DNA of 51,097 nt from a virus, in the IMG/VR virus record IMGVR_UViG_3300050821_005377, positions 1-51,097 of that record. The stretch is one strand, 5' to 3'. The first letter of the stretch is position 1, and each line of letters opens with the position of its first letter. Of this stretch, positions 14,192 to 22,293 are shown piece after piece. The position numbers and the translations under genes were made by a program. Below the pieces are notes generated by a model. It searched no databases, was not told the DNA's origin, and worked only from the letters and a program-made list of their open reading frames with translations.

Positions 14192-15258
14192 TGTTTTGGC
14201 TGTCCTTCCTCATTCCCATCGCGTATATCCCGAGCGTTACCGGGTACGCGCTGGCGACTGGGTGGGCAGTCATGTCAGCAGGCTTGCCTATCGCAACTTG
14301 GAAGGGAGGGGCGAAGATGGCCTCTCCCATTCCAATGTGGCTTGCAATGGCATTTACCGCCTACGTCATTTGGTCGTGGACCTGGGTTGATAACCCTGAC
14401 ACGGCCTTTAGTACCATTTGGCAATACGCTCTCCTCGCAGGTGCCTTCTATGCTGGGTCCCAGCTTAGTAATCTCCGGACTGTTGCTATTGGTCTTAGCC
14501 TCGGCTTTGGCATTAGCAGCCTGCTTGCTATGGCCCAGGCCCTAGGCCTCGACTGGATCGTCGAGTACGTCCCCTGCCGCCCCTCGGGCCTTACCTTCAA
14601 CCCCCTGATCCTCGGAGAGGGCTGTGCACTTACTATTCTCCTCTGCCTATCATACCGCCTCTGGTGGTTGGCTGCATTGCTTATTCCTGGCTTGGCTTTG
14701 GCTCAATCTCGAGCCGCTTTTCTGGCGTTGGCCGTTGGACTAACCCTCCAATATTGCCGCCCGCAACGCGGCCTTTGGTCCCTCTCATGCCCCCTTACCT
14801 GGGCCGCCTTGGTCACCCATGACACCGCCGACGACTTTCGTTGGCTCGTTTGGAAAGTCCTTTACCACTTCCTCACCTTCTGGGGTTATGGCCCCGGCTC
14901 GATCGAAGCGGTGCTGATCCGCTTTCAAGGAAACTTCTATGCCCCAGCCTACGCGCATAATGAGTTCCTCGACCTCGCGTACCAGTACGGAGTGGGAGCA
15001 ACCCCGGCCGCCCTACTCCTCCTCATCCCTGGTACAAACGCTAGCCGTGCGGAGTGGCCCTGCTACATCGCGTTCTTGGTCATCTGCGCCTTCTCCTTCC
15101 CCTTCCATTGCCCGCCCTTGGCATTCCTTGGAATGGTGGTTGCGGGTTGCCTCTGTCGTGATTGGGATTGGGCTTGGATCAATGGCTACCTTCGCCGATG
15201 TAGGCCTGAACTACAAATGGTTGACGCGCGAGGAAGCCAACCGCGTTTGGCCCTTTAG
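14191..15258 (+). CDS. O-antigen ligase/polymerase-like membrane protein
   Basis: A 355-aa polytopic membrane protein with about 9-10 hydrophobic segments. It has a long polar loop containing WGYGPGSIEAV and then AYAHNEFLDLAYQYGVG (about residues 230-270). That G-x-GPGS ... AHNxxLxxxxxxG pattern is the signature of the WaaL/Wzy O-antigen ligase and polymerase family, which joins or polymerises undecaprenyl-linked glycans at the periplasmic face. It lies between signal-peptide genes and fibre-type genes, so modification of the host surface (receptor masking or superinfection exclusion) is likely; this role is inference. Start ATG shares one base with the previous stop. Confidence 0.7.
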   Translation: MFWLSFLIPIAYIPSVTGYALATGWAVMSAGLPIATWKGGAKMASPIPMWLAMAFTAYVIWSWTWVDNPDTAFSTIWQYALLAGAFYAGSQLSNLRTVAIGLSLGFGISSLLAMAQALGLDWIVEYVPCRPSGLTFNPLILGEGCALTILLCLSYRLWWLAALLIPGLALAQSRAAFLALAVGLTLQYCRPQRGLWSLSCPLTWAALVTHDTADDFRWLVWKVLYHFLTFWGYGPGSIEAVLIRFQGNFYAPAYAHNEFLDLAYQYGVGATPAALLLLIPGTNASRAEWPCYIAFLVICAFSFPFHCPPLAFLGMVVAGCLCRDWDWAWINGYLRRCRPELQMVDARGSQPRLAL

Positions 15259-15285
15259 TTGGAACATCAACAATGGAACCGTGCG

Positions 15286-15657
15286 ATGAATGAAACGATC
15301 GACAAGGTTATCTCTGCCTTAACGGAGTTGCGAGAGCATAACGTCAATCTCGAAGCGATCAAGGAACAGCATGGCGTAGCCCAGGCCGACCTCGACGCGA
15401 CGAAGACCGAGCTTGAGGCAAAGAAGGCCGAACTCGCCTCTGCGAACGCAGGCCTCAGCGAAGCGCAGGTGAAGGCCCAGAAGGATCATGACGTTGCGAT
15501 CTATGATAAGCAGATCGAGCTTCGTGATCTAACTGCAAAGGTAACCGCCGCTAAAGCGCAACTCGACGACCTCCTCGCCCAAGTCAACTCCGCCCGCGGC
15601 CAGCACGAAGCCATTGAAGCTTCCCTTGCCTCGATCCGTGAGAAGCACTTCGCGTGA
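15286..15657 (+). CDS. Coiled-coil protein, 123 aa
   Basis: From the ATG at 15286 (MNETIDKVISALTEL) nearly the whole protein is heptad-like E/K/A/L sequence (DLDATKTELEAKKAELASAN). No membrane segment. Probably a structural linker or assembly chaperone in the tail region. An in-frame upstream ATG at 15271 is possible. The stop overlaps the next GTG. Confidence 0.7.
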   Translation: MNETIDKVISALTELREHNVNLEAIKEQHGVAQADLDATKTELEAKKAELASANAGLSEAQVKAQKDHDVAIYDKQIELRDLTAKVTAAKAQLDDLLAQVNSARGQHEAIEASLASIREKHFA

Positions 15658-15980
15658 CTACCTGGGACTCAACCATCGGTGCGTTCGTTACCGAAGTCCC
15701 TATCGACTTCGCCTCATCCGGTGACAACATCATCGTCGGTGGTATCGCTAGGCAGCGGATCAAGGTCCTTCAATTCTTCTACGTCATCGCCGCTGCGACT
15801 AACCTCATCTTCAAATCCGGCTCAACGCCAAAGACCGGTTCGATGAACTTCGGCACCAACGCTGCACAGGTTGAGGACTTCATCCAGCTTCCAATGACTT
15901 GCAATCCTGGTGATCCTTTCATTATCAACTCCTCCATTGCCGTCCAGATCGGCGGTACGCTTTGGTATGTGCAGGGATGA
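15654..15980 (+). CDS. Small beta-rich virion-type protein, 108 aa
   Basis: Start is GTG at 15654 (MTTWDSTIGAFVTEVP), overlapping the previous stop. Beta-rich, with FKSGSTPKTGSMNFGT, typical of small accessory tail or decoration proteins encoded near fibres. No firm family. Four-base overlap with the next gene (ATGA). Confidence 0.65.
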   Translation: MTTWDSTIGAFVTEVPIDFASSGDNIIVGGIARQRIKVLQFFYVIAAATNLIFKSGSTPKTGSMNFGTNAAQVEDFIQLPMTCNPGDPFIINSSIAVQIGGTLWYVQG

Positions 15981-17209
15981 GTAATATCTCCATACAGGGT
16001 TCTGGAGGGGGAGGTGGAGGCCGCACCATCCTCACCGGCAACCTCTCCCTCTTCGTCAACGCCTCTATCGGCAGCGACAGCTACAATGGATTGTCGGCGA
16101 CTTATACGGGGGGGGTGAATGGGCCGTGGGCGACGCCGCAACATGCCGAAGATGTAATCTCAGGCACGTTGGATAAAGCTGGTTTCGACGTTATCGTAAA
16201 TATTGCGGCGGGAACCGTTCCGGGCGTTGGGCTAAAATCAGACGTTGGTGGAGGCCGGATTTTATTTCTTGGTGCTGGGTCTGGTTTGACAACCATGACC
16301 GATGGCCCGAATGACGGAGTATATAATCAGGGAGAGACAATTTCAGCTTACGTTGGAGTAGGAAGTGTCATCGTAGTAGATTTCATGACGCTCGACAATT
16401 CCGGGGCTTTAGGAAACACGATATTTTTTGGCGCACCAATATCTTTTCAGCAGGGGCAAAGTTCCTCTCCTGGCGATGTAAAATTTTCTGGAAACGGCAC
16501 CGGGATTGAACTACTAGGGAATAGTATTTATTACCATGTCTTTTTTGGAAATTATGCAATCGGCTCGGCTAACATCGCTTTTTTCTGGCTTATCCATAGC
16601 GGGGCCACAGTCTTGGATGAAGGACTTTGGGACGTTGGCAGTGGTACGTTGACGATCAATAATACCCTATATCAAGCGTTCTGCTGCATCGGACAATTTT
16701 CTACCGGCGGTGCCTATGGGAACGATAATGAGGGTAGTGGCAGTGGTTACTCGGGAACGTTGGCAGCGCCAAGTCTGCCTTTTTTTCTGCAATACGGCGC
16801 TATCGTCAATTCAGGTGATATAGGTGTTGGACTATTCCCCGGCACTTTGTCGGGGTTTTGCGATCCAAGTTCGTCCTTCGACGGCACCAATGATCCGAAT
16901 TTCTCTGTCGTCTCTCCGTCATCGGGAGACACGGTTACGATGGGCTATCAGCATGGCCTTGTTCTTACGCCAGCAGCGACCCTTGCGACTCTAAACATCG
17001 ACCTCCCTCCTATTGCCTCTCTTGAGTCAACGGATTTCTTCACAACAAACTGGAAAGTATCCATTTCCTCGACTCAAATAATTACCGCACTAACGGTCGC
17101 AACAACCGATGGTGCTACAGTCGTTGGCGCACCAACGGCGATGGCGGCAAATGGCAGCTTCGCTATGATCTACGATGTTGGTGCAAATACTTGGTATCCA
17201 TCGGCATGA
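15977..17209 (+). CDS. Beta-helix-like tail spike / receptor-binding protein
   Basis: A 410-aa protein from the ATG at 15977. A glycine-rich N-terminal linker is followed by FVNASIGSDSYNGLSAT and WATPQHAEDVI, the opening seen in pectate-lyase-fold phage spikes (a 'dg...pf.T.qaA' type motif). Then come many short beta-strand repeats (residues about 80-300), and a C-terminal beta domain. No catalytic residues can be assigned. Likely binds or degrades surface glycan. The DNA is more AT-rich than neighbours, fitting modular exchange of receptor-binding genes. Confidence 0.6.
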   Translation: MSNISIQGSGGGGGGRTILTGNLSLFVNASIGSDSYNGLSATYTGGVNGPWATPQHAEDVISGTLDKAGFDVIVNIAAGTVPGVGLKSDVGGGRILFLGAGSGLTTMTDGPNDGVYNQGETISAYVGVGSVIVVDFMTLDNSGALGNTIFFGAPISFQQGQSSSPGDVKFSGNGTGIELLGNSIYYHVFFGNYAIGSANIAFFWLIHSGATVLDEGLWDVGSGTLTINNTLYQAFCCIGQFSTGGAYGNDNEGSGSGYSGTLAAPSLPFFLQYGAIVNSGDIGVGLFPGTLSGFCDPSSSFDGTNDPNFSVVSPSSGDTVTMGYQHGLVLTPAATLATLNIDLPPIASLESTDFFTTNWKVSISSTQIITALTVATTDGATVVGAPTAMAANGSFAMIYDVGANTWYPSA

Positions 17210-17216
17210 GGAAAAG

Positions 17217-17543
17217 ATGACCGACCTGAGAAACACAACGGCGCTGACACAACGTAATTCACCGCCGCCGAAACTCACGCCAGCGCAGATCGACGCCTTC
17301 AAGGCCATGCCGGAAACCTGCCAGCAGGTCGCCCGCGATCTTCGCCACGCTGCGGTACTCGGTGCAGTGCCCAAGATCACCCCCGACATGACCCTCGCCC
17401 AAGTGCAGGCAGCATTCGATACGGCAAAGGCTGCAGTAGCAATTCCCTTCGCCACCGAGCAATCCGTCCTCGCCAACATCGGCAAGACCGTCACAATGCA
17501 GAGTGATGTGGAAGCCGCGTTCAAATCAAAGAAAGGAAACTGA
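17217..17543 (+). CDS. Small protein, 108 aa, unknown
   Basis: The start at 17217 is chosen for GAGGAAAAG just upstream; a longer frame from 17175 overlaps the spike gene. Starts MTDLRNTTALTQRNSPPPKL, then helical (AQIDAFKAMPETCQQVARDL), and ends FKSKKGN. No family recognised. Located between spike and fibre genes. Confidence 0.65.
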   Translation: MTDLRNTTALTQRNSPPPKLTPAQIDAFKAMPETCQQVARDLRHAAVLGAVPKITPDMTLAQVQAAFDTAKAAVAIPFATEQSVLANIGKTVTMQSDVEAAFKSKKGN

Positions 17544-17544
17544 A

Positions 17545-18111
17545 ATGGCCCGTTGGAAATTGACAGAAGCCCACTACCTCAAAGTCCCTGGCACCGCCTG
17601 GGAATACAACTCCATCGACCGCCGGACCGGCCGCCCCAAGCGTGAGGTCTTTTCCGTCCCGCTTCAACTCGACCCGAAGTCGATCGATGACCTCACCAAG
17701 CATGGCCAGCCGGACCCGGCCTTCCCATCCCGCGATGTCGAAGACTACATCATCGTCGTCACCGACGCCCCTGGCGTCAACCAGCGTGATATCGTCTTCG
17801 AAGGCAAACCCACCCCTGGTATGCTCCCACTCGATGACGAGGCGAAGGCTATCACGGCCGAATGCTCGAAGGGGATTTGGAACCCAACCCCCGGCGCTGA
17901 TGACGAGTCCCAACGCGCGAGCTTTGCTAACAAGGTCATCGACGATCTCATGGGCCAGATGAACACCCTCAAGGACGAGGTCCGCACCGCCCCGCAGATC
18001 GAAGGGATCGGCGAACTCCTCCAGATCATGTCTGCGATGATGAAACAGAACCAGGAAATCCTAACCCTCTTGGTCAAGCAATCGGCCGAGGGCAAACGCC
18101 GAGCCGCGTAG
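17545..18111 (+). CDS. Virion-associated protein, 188 aa, unknown
   Basis: ATG at 17545 follows AAAGGAAAC at good spacing. The first half (MARWKLTEAHYLKVPGTAWE ... PLQLDP) looks like a small beta domain; the last 60 residues are a helical segment (LMGQMNTLKDEVRT ... LLQIMSAMMKQNQEILTLL) and a basic tail KRRAA. No family recognised; possibly tail or fibre assembly. Confidence 0.65.
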   Translation: MARWKLTEAHYLKVPGTAWEYNSIDRRTGRPKREVFSVPLQLDPKSIDDLTKHGQPDPAFPSRDVEDYIIVVTDAPGVNQRDIVFEGKPTPGMLPLDDEAKAITAECSKGIWNPTPGADDESQRASFANKVIDDLMGQMNTLKDEVRTAPQIEGIGELLQIMSAMMKQNQEILTLLVKQSAEGKRRAA

Positions 18112-18543
18112 ATGCCTTCGCAGACGGATTACGATCAGGGAGGCACCTCCCGTCAGTGGGTTCGCACTTGGATGGGCCCATCGGTTGGATGGGTTGACCT
18201 CCCTGGGCTGATCCCGCTCGCGACGATAACGGTTGCGGGGACCTACACCTTGCAACCGAATACCACCATCGTGCAGGTGAACTGCGCTGGGGCGGTTACT
18301 ATCGTCCTCCCTTCCGTTCTCGAGCCCGCCGTTCCAGCGGTGACACAGCCTGCGCTCTACTCTAAGGTCGGCATCACCATCGTCGATATTGGCGGCAACG
18401 CCGGGGCGCATCCGATCACGATCCAACCGGCCTCGGGCGCTGAGACAATCCTCGGCCTCGCCTCGATCCAGATCACCTCCAACTACGGTGGCTATTCCCT
18501 CCACCCAAGCGCGACGCAGAAGGGATGGACGAACCCACAATGA
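18112..18543 (+). CDS. Small beta-rich tail-associated protein, 143 aa
   Basis: Starts directly after the previous stop. The sequence WVDLPGLIPLATITVAGTY and TLQPNTTIVQVNCAGAVTI forms repeated beta strands, as in phage tail-fibre accessory proteins with a carbohydrate-binding-like fold. Ends overlapping the fibre gene by ATGA, which suggests a joint role with it. Function inferred from position only. Confidence 0.6.
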   Translation: MPSQTDYDQGGTSRQWVRTWMGPSVGWVDLPGLIPLATITVAGTYTLQPNTTIVQVNCAGAVTIVLPSVLEPAVPAVTQPALYSKVGITIVDIGGNAGAHPITIQPASGAETILGLASIQITSNYGGYSLHPSATQKGWTNPQ

Positions 18544-20906
18544 AAAAGCTCCTTCTTGCGCTTGCGCTATTCCTAGCCCCAACCGTTGCCTTTGCCCAGT
18601 GCAATGGTTCCTTTTCTGCCAACAAAGTCTGTGGCACTAGCAACACTGGCGGCCTTCCTGGGCAGCAATCGGCTACTGTAACCGTCAACGGCGTATCATG
18701 CACGTTGGGTGGCTCCTGCACCGTCTCGACTTCTGCTGCTAGCATAACCGTTGGCACGACGACGATAGCGAGTGGTACTCCAAATGGTTTGCTATACGAC
18801 AACGCCGGTGTCTTAGGTAATCTCTCAACCGCTAATAATGGCGTCCTAGTTACCTCAAACTCTGGCGTTGCATCCATCTCAACTACCCTACCTAGTGGAC
18901 TCGCCGCGATTAACATGTCGCTGGTCACCCCTACACTTGGAGTGGCGACAGCGACAAGCCTTAACGGCCTGACCATCACCACCTCGACTGGGACGTTGAC
19001 CATCGTCAATGGCAAAGTCCTTACCATCGACAACTCCCTCGAACTCGCTGGTACTGACTTGACTAAGATGACTTTCCCTTCTACCAGCGATACGGTAGTG
19101 GGACTTGCGGCTACACAATCTCTAACTAATAAAACTATCACCAGTTCCACCAATACCCTCGGTGGCGTTACCATGGGGCTTGGTTCGGATGCGGGTGGTG
19201 ATACATTGTATAATTCCGGTGGGCTCCTTGCTCGACTTGCCATCGGTGTATCAGGGGCCTTGTACCAGTCAAATGGCAGCGCCCCTACTTGGACAGTCAC
19301 CCCAGCTATCACCTCTGGAACGCTCTCCGCTGGAGCCAATGCGCTCAGCGTCTCCGCAACCCAACCAGCCTCTCCAGTTGCACAGCAGAACGCAGTCTCC
19401 ATTGCTGTTACCGGCGCTGGGTCCGCGTCGCAGATCAACACCGCGTTCGACGTCGCCTATAGCGCTGGCTACACCGGCTCATCCTCATCCATCGCCGCCA
19501 TCGCGACCAATGCCAATGTTAGCACCGGCAATACGCTGATCCCAACCGGCGGTAATAACCTCGCTGTAGGCAATATCGGACTTTATGGCATCGCAGGCGC
19601 CTCAGCCGCTTTAGATATCGGTGTGGTTGGCCAAGGCAATAGCGTATCCGCCTCTGGCACTAGCATTGGCGTTTTAGGCATAGCTCAGAACACCAGCGGG
19701 ACGCATCAGGTCGGTGTTGCTGGAACGGCGCTGAGTTTTGACTTTGGCATCGGTGGTTGGTTCACGCTCAACGGTACGCTACCAAACCTATCCGCGGCGC
19801 TCGTTGCTGATAGTGGAACGAACGGAAATGCCATCGCCTACTTCTTAGCAGGTGGGGCAACCCTAGTCACGGTACAGACTAGTGGTGGCTTGTCTCTCAA
19901 CACTGCAACTGATCCCGGTGCTGGTGGGCTACAAGCCACGTTAGTAAATACCCAAACCCTCGCTGCGTCGTTGACCAATACCGCGATTAGCAGCACGATA
20001 AACCAGGTTAGTGCGACTGCGACGCTAACCCCAGCTAGTAGCAGCAACCAAACATTCAACAGCTTAACCGGGTCACTCACCCTTGCGGGTAGTCAAAACA
20101 TCACCGCAGTACAACGTGGTCTCCTTGCCACGGTTAACAATAGCGGAACCGGAACGATTTCGACTATTCGCGGCAACGCTACTAATTTACAGAATACTTC
20201 CACCGGGGTGATAACCTCTGGGTTCATCTATAGTGCCACCCTCAGCAATGGTGGTGGTGGTACCATTACGACTGGTGCTAGTTACAACGTTGCACAGCCC
20301 CAAGGACCGACTACCGGCGTCACGTCAACCTGGACTAATATCTATGGTGTAGAAATCAATGACCAAAACCCGTCCTCATCTGGAGGAGGTGCCAACACAC
20401 TCACCAACGCTCCAGTTGCGTTGCATATCGAGAGCCAAACCGCGAGTGGGGCTTTTGCAATCCAACAGGTCGGTTCCGGCCTCAACTCCTTCGCTGGCAC
20501 TGTCACGCTCAATGGGTGTACGATCGGTTCAAACCAATTCTGTGTCACTGGCACATCTCTGCATAACGGCCACATCCTCGCAACTGGTTCAGCGCCATCC
20601 ATCTCGTCCTGCGGTACTGGCTCCCCATCCGTCTCCGGCGGCGATAATTTCGGCACGGTAATCGCTGGTGGCGGTGTTCTTTCTTCCTGCGTCATTAACT
20701 TCGGCGCGACTTGGGGCACTGCCCCTCGGTGTGTAGCGTCGTCAGGAACTGCCATCGCCTCGCTCACGGTGACAGCATCGACGACCCAACTTACCATCGG
20801 TGGCACGTCGATCACCGGTGATACGATTAACTGGGTTTGCGGTAGCTCTGCTATGCTCAACGAGCCGGTCAACGACAATGAACAATCTATTAGGAGGGTT
20901 GCATGA
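18540..20906 (+). CDS. Tail-fibre-like protein with Sec signal peptide, 788 aa
   Basis: The start at 18540 gives MKKLLLALALFLAPTVAFAQ, a textbook signal peptide (AFA|Q). An ATG at 18525 would put five extra residues before it. The mature protein is T/S/N/G/A-rich and repetitive, with VGLAATQSLTNKTI near residue 190, a motif very common in phage tail fibres. A C-terminal domain with four cysteines follows (SSCGTG, SSCVIN, RCVAS, WVCGSS). Fibres do not normally carry signal peptides, so either the product is exported to the cell surface, or the signal is for display or exclusion. Overlaps the next gene by ATGA. Confidence 0.7.
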   Translation: MKKLLLALALFLAPTVAFAQCNGSFSANKVCGTSNTGGLPGQQSATVTVNGVSCTLGGSCTVSTSAASITVGTTTIASGTPNGLLYDNAGVLGNLSTANNGVLVTSNSGVASISTTLPSGLAAINMSLVTPTLGVATATSLNGLTITTSTGTLTIVNGKVLTIDNSLELAGTDLTKMTFPSTSDTVVGLAATQSLTNKTITSSTNTLGGVTMGLGSDAGGDTLYNSGGLLARLAIGVSGALYQSNGSAPTWTVTPAITSGTLSAGANALSVSATQPASPVAQQNAVSIAVTGAGSASQINTAFDVAYSAGYTGSSSSIAAIATNANVSTGNTLIPTGGNNLAVGNIGLYGIAGASAALDIGVVGQGNSVSASGTSIGVLGIAQNTSGTHQVGVAGTALSFDFGIGGWFTLNGTLPNLSAALVADSGTNGNAIAYFLAGGATLVTVQTSGGLSLNTATDPGAGGLQATLVNTQTLAASLTNTAISSTINQVSATATLTPASSSNQTFNSLTGSLTLAGSQNITAVQRGLLATVNNSGTGTISTIRGNATNLQNTSTGVITSGFIYSATLSNGGGGTITTGASYNVAQPQGPTTGVTSTWTNIYGVEINDQNPSSSGGGANTLTNAPVALHIESQTASGAFAIQQVGSGLNSFAGTVTLNGCTIGSNQFCVTGTSLHNGHILATGSAPSISSCGTGSPSVSGGDNFGTVIAGGGVLSSCVINFGATWGTAPRCVASSGTAIASLTVTASTTQLTIGGTSITGDTINWVCGSSAMLNEPVNDNEQSIRRVA

Positions 20907-21103
20907 GGACTTTACTATTTCTCCTTGCCTTTACGGCCGTTGCCTTTGCACAACAGCCCACCCCAAGTCAAGTGGCTTTGCAGATCGATGGCATTGTTAA
21001 TAGCTGGGCCCAGACTATCGAGGCCCAGCAGAAGCAGATCGCTGATCTCCAGAAGGAGAACGCGGACTTGAAAGCGAAGCTGGAGAAGCAAGATGCCAAG
21101 TAA
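20903..21103 (+). CDS. Small exported coiled-coil protein, 66 aa
   Basis: MRTLLFLLAFTAVAFAQQP has a signal peptide with an AFA|Q site. The mature ~50 residues form one coiled coil (TIEAQQKQIADLQKENADL) ending EKQDAK. Size and layout resemble small periplasmic coiled-coil proteins; an outer-membrane lipobox is absent. Coupled to the fibre-like gene before it, so it may be its partner in the periplasm. Confidence 0.65.
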   Translation: MRTLLFLLAFTAVAFAQQPTPSQVALQIDGIVNSWAQTIEAQQKQIADLQKENADLKAKLEKQDAK

Positions 21104-21248
21104 GACCCCAGCGCAGGCGCGGTTGATGGCCGCTGCCGCGCATAACCCAGCCTTTGCGAAGAAGGTCGGGGTGCCGCAGAGCGTGGGCAAAGAGTTCAAC
21201 AAAGCCGATGCCAAAACCGGCATCCTTCGAAAGAAGAAAGCTAAGTAA
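21093..21248 (+). CDS. Conserved small basic phage protein, 51 aa
   Basis: Starts MPSKTPAQARLMAAAAHNPA and ends in a lysine-rich tail (RKKKAK). The pattern 'PAQARLMAAAAHNPxFAKKVGVPQ' is a widespread small phage protein of unknown function usually found near tail genes. The start overlaps the previous gene by 11 bases in another frame; GGAG lies upstream. Stop and next start share one base (TAATG). Confidence 0.75.
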   Translation: MPSKTPAQARLMAAAAHNPAFAKKVGVPQSVGKEFNKADAKTGILRKKKAK

Positions 21249-21622
21249 TGGATGAAGAATTAAAAAACGAACTCAATCGCGTCGCCCGCGAGCTCTCGAT
21301 GATGCGCCAGATGATGACGACGATCGTCACCTACATCCGTGATGCAGAGTCCGAAGTCCCTGAAAAGATGCGCCGGTTCATGAACTACATGCACGACCTC
21401 CACGATATCAAGTACATGTACGAAGAACTCGGCCATACCGTTCCGGCTCACCAACTTCGTGAGATGGAACGCTGCGACGACCGTTTCCGTCAGTTGATGG
21501 CCGAGCAGAACATGGAAGGCGGGGCCTTTAACAAAGTTCGTCGTGACATGGCATCGGACCCTGAGAACCGCTGGGATCACACCCGGCAATTACCACCACC
21601 AACTCATGAGGTGAAGAAGTGA
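21248..21622 (+). CDS. Helical protein, 124 aa, unknown
   Basis: Starts MDEELKNELNRVARELSMMR. Almost all helix, Met-rich (MMRQMMTTIVTYIRD), followed by acidic and basic heptads. No hydrophobic membrane span. Ends PPPTHEVKK, whose codons carry the GAGG ribosome site of the next gene. Role unknown; tail-region position. Confidence 0.65.
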   Translation: MDEELKNELNRVARELSMMRQMMTTIVTYIRDAESEVPEKMRRFMNYMHDLHDIKYMYEELGHTVPAHQLREMERCDDRFRQLMAEQNMEGGAFNKVRRDMASDPENRWDHTRQLPPPTHEVKK

Positions 21623-21855
21623 AGCAAGGTACCGGACACAGCAGTGACAGCGCGAGGAAGGTTGAACCCCGCGCGATGGCGGTTAACCCAAAGGCAGTGG
21701 CCCAGATCGGCACCGCCCTTGGCAACAAGGCCACTGACGTTCCAGGAACCCTTCGGGGTGGAGCGGAGGCGATGCACAAGGGTCGTGGGTTCTCCGCCCC
21801 TCACGACGAAGGACGAACTATCCACCACGGCGGGAGCCAAAGGAGGCACGACTGA
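21619..21855 (+). CDS. Small basic protein, 78 aa, unknown
   Basis: Start GTG at 21619, overlapping the previous stop, with GAGG 7 bases upstream. Glycine/arginine/histidine-rich, probably disordered, ending GGSQRRHD. The sequence AVNPKAVAQIGTALGNKATD may be a short helix. No family recognised. Confidence 0.55.
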   Translation: MKQGTGHSSDSARKVEPRAMAVNPKAVAQIGTALGNKATDVPGTLRGGAEAMHKGRGFSAPHDEGRTIHHGGSQRRHD

Positions 21856-22109
21856 TGAACTGGGATAAGATCGAACAACTCCTCAACATCGTTGATAGGA
21901 GTATTACCCACGGAACGAAGTTGCAGGGGATCACCAACGCCGCGTTAGCGGAACTTGCAAAGCATGAGGCAGAGGCAAAGCCGAAGCCGGAGATCAAGCC
22001 TACGTTCAAGGCGGGTGAGATCAAGCCAGAGCTTAAGCGAGAGCCTGAGTCTGAGGCCGAGCCCGTCCGTCGTCGCGAAGTCCCTGAGGAGGTGAACCAT
22101 GGCGCGTGA
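21855..22109 (+). CDS. Small charged protein, 84 aa, unknown
   Basis: N-terminal amphipathic helix (MNWDKIEQLLNIVDRSITHG), then a long E/K/P-rich disordered tail. Starts at the TGATG overlap with the preceding stop. Unknown; possibly tail assembly accessory. Confidence 0.6.
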   Translation: MNWDKIEQLLNIVDRSITHGTKLQGITNAALAELAKHEAEAKPKPEIKPTFKAGEIKPELKREPESEAEPVRRREVPEEVNHGA

Positions 22110-22293
22110 TATCCTTTCCGAATACGGCCCCGACTCGCCCTCAAACCAAAAGCCTCGCGCTACTTGTGGTGGGGTGGAGGAGGCCAAGCCCCTTCCTTAC
22201 GATCCGCCGAAGGGCCCGACGCCGCATATGCAGCAGAGTCCTGGGCTCCACGGTTCTAACCACGGGAATTGCGGAACCCAAGGCAAGAGATAA
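22099..22293 (+). CDS. Small proline/glycine-rich protein, 64 aa
   Basis: Starts MARDILSEYGPDSPSNQ; GAGGAGGTGAACC upstream is a good ribosome site. Disordered composition, ending CGTQGKR. Overlaps both neighbours (11 bases before, TAATG after). Function unknown. Confidence 0.6.
   Translation: MARDILSEYGPDSPSNQKPRATCGGVEEAKPLPYDPPKGPTPHMQQSPGLHGSNHGNCGTQGKR

Noticed and set aside
18473-19441. 322-aa leftward frame opposite the fibre-like gene
   Set aside because: Shadow of Thr/Ser/Gly repeats; no start signal and opposite to the operon.
15977-20906. Diversity-generating retroelement, suggested by BPP-1-like capsid genes
   Set aside because: No reverse transcriptase gene and no template/variable repeat pair could be seen.
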